Part shown: positions 59,429 through 64,000 of the stretch, in pieces | How positions within the stretch are numbered: the stretch's first letter is position 1 | Layout of the letters: each line of letters opens with the position of its first letter | Assembly (NCBI GenBank): GCA_902624315.1 | Contig: CACNXC010000004.1 | Coordinates: forward strand, 1-64,000 | Origin: an uncultured Pelagibacteraceae bacterium | GTDB lineage: Bacteria; Pseudomonadota; Alphaproteobacteria; Pelagibacterales; Pelagibacteraceae | Direction: 5' to 3' | Length of the DNA stretch: 64,000 nucleotides | Position numbers and translations under genes: made by a program | Notes under the pieces: model-generated | Database searches by the model: none | What the model saw: only the letters and a program-made list of their open reading frames with translations | What the model was told of the DNA's origin: nothing

Positions 59429-60556
59429 ATGTATCAACATACAAGACTTACAACAAACAGACTTGGCTTTTTTCAAAAATTTAGAAACTTTGATTATATA
59501 TTGTTGGTTTGTATATTGTTACTTGGCTTTATTAGTTTAGCAACTATGTACTCCACAGATGGTGGTGAGGTTAAATTTCATACCAAAAGTCATTTTACAA
59601 AATTAGCGGTTTTTACTTTGATGATGCTAGTAATGTCATTTATAAATATCAAATATTGGTTCTCAGTAGGTTATTTAGCATATATAGCAGTTGTAGGTTT
59701 ATTGGTTGGGACTTATTTATTTGGAATTACCTCATCAGGATCTCAAAGATGGATTAATTTATATTTTATTAATTTACAGCCATCTGAATTAATGAAAATA
59801 TTTATCATTGTTTGTTTGGCTAAATTTTTTCATAGAATGAAGTTAGAAAATGTAAATTCAATTTATACAATTTTAACTTCTTTAATAATTATTTTGTTAC
59901 CAATGGGGCTGGTAATTGTGCAACCAGACCTTGGAACTGCAGTGTTAATCGCAATTAGTGGAATAGCAGTGTTGTGGTTTGCTGGAATAAATTATAAGTA
60001 TTTTATTTATACTATTTTAGGTTTCGTAATCTCCTTACCTTTTGTCATAGCTTTTTTAAAACCCTATCAAAAATTAAGAGTGTTAACATTTTTAAATCCT
60101 GATAAGGATCCTCTAGGTGCTGGTTATCAAATCATACAATCAAAAATAGCTGTAGGATCTGGAGGAATATTTGGTAAAGGTTTTTTAAAAGGCACTCAAA
60201 GCTATCTTGAGTTTTTACCAGAAAAACATACTGATTTTATTTTCACACTTTTCTCAGAGGAATTTGGTTTTGTGGGATCTGCAATACTTTTAATAATTTA
60301 TGCGATTATTATTTATAGAATTGTTGCAATAGGAGCTAATTCCAGAAGTTATTTCGCAAAAATTTTTTGTTATAGTTTTGGTGCAGCAATTTTTGTATTC
60401 ATCACTATTAATATGAGCATGGTCTTGGGTTTACTACCTATAGTAGGTTCCCCTTTACCAATTATGTCTTATGGTGGTTCCTCAATGCTGGCAACTATGA
60501 TTGGCTTTGGAATTGTCATGAGTGCTAGAGTTCACAATCAACAATTGATTGCCTAA
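59429..60556 (+). CDS. rodA: SEDS glycosyltransferase RodA
   Basis: SGSQRWINLYFINLQPSELMKI; QPDLGTAVLIAISG; MSYGGSSMLATMIGFGIVMS. Confidence 0.96.
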   Translation: MYQHTRLTTNRLGFFQKFRNFDYILLVCILLLGFISLATMYSTDGGEVKFHTKSHFTKLAVFTLMMLVMSFINIKYWFSVGYLAYIAVVGLLVGTYLFGITSSGSQRWINLYFINLQPSELMKIFIIVCLAKFFHRMKLENVNSIYTILTSLIIILLPMGLVIVQPDLGTAVLIAISGIAVLWFAGINYKYFIYTILGFVISLPFVIAFLKPYQKLRVLTFLNPDKDPLGAGYQIIQSKIAVGSGGIFGKGFLKGTQSYLEFLPEKHTDFIFTLFSEEFGFVGSAILLIIYAIIIYRIVAIGANSRSYFAKIFCYSFGAAIFVFITINMSMVLGLLPIVGSPLPIMSYGGSSMLATMIGFGIVMSARVHNQQLIA

Positions 60557-60605
60557 GTATAATTTGTCGCTTAACTTATTTGACAGATAGATTGTATATT
60601 TTTTT

Positions 60606-61847
60606 ATGAGTAAAAATTTACATGTAGGAATTGTTGGCTCAGGAATTCAAGGGGTTTCAAACGCGTTATTTCTTCAAAAAAAAGGTTTTAATGTAACTAT
60701 ATTTGATAGAGATAACCCTGGCAGTCCAGCGGCTTCATATGGAAATGCGGGTCACTTTTCACCTTATGCTTCATTATCATTGAATAGAACTGATGTTCTT
60801 GCTGATGTTCCAGCGATGTTATTAAGTTCAACAGGCCCTCTAGCTCTTAAATGGAATTATGTGCCAAAAATGTTGCCTTGGTTTTTTAAATTCATTTTAA
60901 ATACCAGTAAAAACAAGATGATGCACACTGCAAGAAATATGCATCAAATTTTAGATTTAGCATTACCTGCATATGATGAACTTTTTGATGAAATTAATTT
61001 AGAGGGTCTCGTTGAAAATAAAGGAATTCTCTATATTTGGAATGATAAAGACTTAAAAAGCAGAGAATTAGAAATTAAAGTAAGAGATGAACTCGGTGTA
61101 AAACAACAACTAGTCAATAAATCTGAAATTCACGATCTAGAACCTAACATAAAACCTTTTTATCATGCAGGAGTTTATTATCCATATGCACGACATGCCC
61201 GAAACCCTAAAAAAATCTTACTTAAATTATTTGAATTATTTTTAAAAAAGGGTGGAAAGTTTGAAAAGAAAAATATTAATGATATTGAGTTTGATACAGA
61301 AAAACCAGTTTTTGTAACAGATGGGGAAAGATATACTTTTGATAAAATTGTAATTGCTTGTGGAGCTTTCTCAAAAAAATTAACAGACAATTTAGGTGAA
61401 CGAATTCCACTTGATACTGAAAGAGGTTACCATGTTCACTTTAAGGATTGTGATCATCTTTTAAGTAGACCAGTCATTTTTTCTAATAGAGGATTTGGTA
61501 TTACTCCTATGGAACAGGGATTAAGAGTGGTTGGCACAGTTGAGTTTGGTGGATTAGACAATCCCCTTTCAAAATCTAGAATAAAAAATTTGATTAATAA
61601 TGCAAAGTATATGTTAGGCGATCTTCCAGAACATGAAGATGAATGGTTAGGTTTTAGACCTACACTGCCAGATTTTTTACCTGTAATGGGACCCTCAAAA
61701 AATTATAAAAATGTATTTTATTGTTTTGGACATCATCATTTAGGATGGACATTAGGTCCGATTTCTGGAAAGATTGTCTCTGGAATGATAGCTAAAGAAA
61801 ACACAAATCTAAATTTAGATCCTTATAGCTCAGTAAGATTTAGTTAA
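60606..61847 (+). CDS. FAD-dependent oxidoreductase, D-amino-acid dehydrogenase (DadA)-like
   Basis: VGIVGSGIQGVSNALFLQKKGFNVTIFDRDNPGSPAASYGNAG; GFRPTLPDFLPVMGPS. Confidence 0.87.
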   Translation: MSKNLHVGIVGSGIQGVSNALFLQKKGFNVTIFDRDNPGSPAASYGNAGHFSPYASLSLNRTDVLADVPAMLLSSTGPLALKWNYVPKMLPWFFKFILNTSKNKMMHTARNMHQILDLALPAYDELFDEINLEGLVENKGILYIWNDKDLKSRELEIKVRDELGVKQQLVNKSEIHDLEPNIKPFYHAGVYYPYARHARNPKKILLKLFELFLKKGGKFEKKNINDIEFDTEKPVFVTDGERYTFDKIVIACGAFSKKLTDNLGERIPLDTERGYHVHFKDCDHLLSRPVIFSNRGFGITPMEQGLRVVGTVEFGGLDNPLSKSRIKNLINNAKYMLGDLPEHEDEWLGFRPTLPDFLPVMGPSKNYKNVFYCFGHHHLGWTLGPISGKIVSGMIAKENTNLNLDPYSSVRFS

Positions 61848-61851
61848 TCAA

Positions 61852-62745
61852 ATGCAAAATACTAAGGCGTACATAATGCTAGTATGTGCAACATTATTTT
61901 GGGCAGGAAACTTTACGTTAGCAAAGCTTGCTTATTTAGAAAATATACCTCCCAACTCACTCGCATTTTTAAGGTGGTGCCTAGTATGGATAATATTACT
62001 TCCCTTCACCTATAAAGAGATATTAAAATTAAAAAATCAAATTAAAGGAAATTTATCATTATTTCTTATTCTAGGTTCTACTAGTGTATGTATATTTACT
62101 TCTTTTACTTATAACGCTTTAAATTACACTCAAGTAATTAATGCATCACTTTTTAATACCGCAATACCCGTAACAATAATTTTAGTTTGTTTTTTATTAA
62201 AAATTGAAAAAACAAATATTTTTCAAATATCTGGATTAGTCATTTCAGTTTTAGGAATTTTAGCTATTATTACTAAACTTGATCTAAATATTTTACTTAC
62301 CTTAAATTTTAACAAAGGCGATTTATTTATGGTTGGAGCAATTATTGCTTGGGGAATATATTCTGCATATTTGAGAAAAAGAACCTTTGAAGTATCTTTA
62401 CTTGCTCTTGTCCATATAATTTGCACATTTGGATTAATTTTTCTTTTACCTCTATTTATTTTAGATATGACACAAGGCAAAATTATTGAGATGAGTAGTA
62501 ATTTTTTTTATATTTTAGCTTATGTTGCAATATTTCCAAGTATTGGCTCTTACTATTGTTGGGCTGGCGCTGTTTCAATCATTGGGGCAAATCGAGCTGG
62601 AATATTTTTATCTTTAATTCCATTATTTAGTACTTTGATGGCGATATTCTTTTATAATGAGCAGTTTCAATTTTTTCACTTGATTGGGGCAATTTTAATT
62701 ATATTAGGTTTATTTTTATCAAATAAAGAAATTAAAAATGCTTAA
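61852..62745 (+). CDS. EamA-family (DMT superfamily) transporter
   Basis: Multi-TM, FWAGNFTLAKLAY...LAFLRWCLVWIILLPF duplicated EamA architecture. Confidence 0.9.
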   Translation: MQNTKAYIMLVCATLFWAGNFTLAKLAYLENIPPNSLAFLRWCLVWIILLPFTYKEILKLKNQIKGNLSLFLILGSTSVCIFTSFTYNALNYTQVINASLFNTAIPVTIILVCFLLKIEKTNIFQISGLVISVLGILAIITKLDLNILLTLNFNKGDLFMVGAIIAWGIYSAYLRKRTFEVSLLALVHIICTFGLIFLLPLFILDMTQGKIIEMSSNFFYILAYVAIFPSIGSYYCWAGAVSIIGANRAGIFLSLIPLFSTLMAIFFYNEQFQFFHLIGAILIILGLFLSNKEIKNA

Positions 62746-63688
62746 AGTTGCAATATTAGACGACTATCAAAATGTTTCTCAACAATTTGTTGATCTTGAA
62801 AAACTTGCAGGAAAATATGAAATTAAAATTTTTAGTGAGCCATTTGAGGATGAGGCTGATGTCATAGATAAATTGGCTGATTTCGAGGCATTATTAGTCA
62901 TGAGAGAAAGAACACCAATTACAAAAAATATTATAGAAAATTTGTCTAAGCTAAAATTTATAATCACCAGTGGGTTGAGAAATAAATCAATTGACTTGGA
63001 TGCTGCAAAAAAAAGAAAGATTATAGTTAGTGGAACCGAAAGTAATTTAAACCCAACTCCAGAATTAACTTGGACTTTAATTCTTGGGTTAGCCAGAAAT
63101 ATTAAAGAGGAAATAGATAATATGTATCAGGGATATTGGCAAACCACAGTTGGTGTTGAACTCAAAGGGAAAATCCTAGGATTAATTGGGCTTGGAAAAG
63201 TAGGCTCTCAAGTAGCAAAGATAGGCAAAGCTTTTGGTATGCAAGTAATGGCTTGGAGTGAAAATCTTAATCTTGATAAATGTAAAGAGCTCGATGTTTT
63301 ACCTTGCACCAAAGAAGATTTAATTAAAAATTCTGATTTCTTATCTATTCATGTTCAGGGTGGCAAAAGATATAAAGATTGTATTACTTTAAAAGAACTA
63401 GATAAAATGAAAAAAACTGCTTTTTTGATTAATACTTCAAGAGGCCCAATAGTAAACGAGGACGATTTGATAATTGCTTTATCTACAAATGTAATCGCAG
63501 GCGCTGGATTGGATGTTTATGAAAAAGAACCTTTACCAGAGAATAACAAACTAAGATTTTTACCTAATGCTTTATTAACACCTCACTTAGGATATGTGAC
63601 TGCAGAAAATTATAATGTTTATTATAGTCAAATGATAGAGTCACTTGAAGCTTGTGCATCGGGTAAGCCAATCCGAGTAATTGAATAA
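62738..63688 (+). CDS. D-2-hydroxyacid dehydrogenase family protein
   Basis: GLIGLGKVGSQVAKIGKAFGMQVMAWS; LINTSRGPIVNEDDLI; LTPHLGYVT. Confidence 0.92.
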   Translation: MLKVAILDDYQNVSQQFVDLEKLAGKYEIKIFSEPFEDEADVIDKLADFEALLVMRERTPITKNIIENLSKLKFIITSGLRNKSIDLDAAKKRKIIVSGTESNLNPTPELTWTLILGLARNIKEEIDNMYQGYWQTTVGVELKGKILGLIGLGKVGSQVAKIGKAFGMQVMAWSENLNLDKCKELDVLPCTKEDLIKNSDFLSIHVQGGKRYKDCITLKELDKMKKTAFLINTSRGPIVNEDDLIIALSTNVIAGAGLDVYEKEPLPENNKLRFLPNALLTPHLGYVTAENYNVYYSQMIESLEACASGKPIRVIE

Positions 63689-63690
63689 TT

Positions 63691-64000
63691 ATGGATTTAT
63701 CAGTTGTCAATCACGAGGATTATTTTGCAAAAATTGGTGATGATCATAAGTTCCCAATTAATAAATTTGGAGAACTTGCAAAGTATTTAATTGATAAAAA
63801 GATAATTAAAAAATTTCATCAGCCGTATGCATGCTCTGATGAAACTTTAAAAAGAGCTCATTCTGAAAAATATATTAATGATGTTAAAAATAAAACCTTA
63901 GACCAAAATACAATTAAGAAAATTGGATTTCCATTAGTGGATAGTGTCATTCAAAGATCATTAGTTGCAACCGGTGGAACAGTGCTTGCTACAAAGCTTG
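63691..64000 (+). CDS. Histone deacetylase-like (acetoin utilization/acetylpolyamine amidohydrolase) family protein, truncated at the window end
   Basis: ATG 63691: MDLSVVNHEDYFAKIGDDHKFPINKFGELAKYL...ACSDETLKRAHSEKYINDV. Confidence 0.75.
   Translation, partial: MDLSVVNHEDYFAKIGDDHKFPINKFGELAKYLIDKKIIKKFHQPYACSDETLKRAHSEKYINDVKNKTLDQNTIKKIGFPLVDSVIQRSLVATGGTVLATKL

Overview
AT-rich, very compact 64 kb chromosomal window. Gene content, order and low GC are typical of a streamlined marine SAR11/Pelagibacter-type alphaproteobacterium; this assignment is inferred from the sequence and no search was run. Almost everything is core housekeeping: fMet-tRNA, rpsU, rpmE, efp; a central-carbon block (class I fructose-bisphosphate aldolase, pgk, gap, tkt); zapA; ygfA; yebC; a RuvC-like nuclease; tol-pal-cpoB; tilS; ftsH; folP; glmM; thiD; purA; rpoH; rluD; tRNA-Arg(TCG); an ABC-2 transporter; tsaC; xseB-ispA-dxs; aroC; pdxH; a polyprenyl synthase; glyQS; ppdK; thyX; mrp; hflKC; degP; miaA; ilvBNC; leuA; mreBCD-PBP2-rodA; and a tight operon of dadA-like, EamA, D-2-hydroxyacid dehydrogenase and HDAC-family genes running off the right edge. 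The most notable non-protein feature, absent from the ORF track, is a circularly permuted two-piece tmRNA on the minus strand (about 43118-43378). It has a readable short tag, ANESYAIAA, and a G3-U70 acceptor stem. No CRISPR array, transposase, prophage or rRNA operon was seen. No clearly new multi-gene system was found. The best leads are the tmRNA variant, a phage-type RuvC in a ruvAB-less locus, a Cys-motif tail on MreC, the small islet beside ssrA, the right-edge catabolic operon and possible leaderless promoters.
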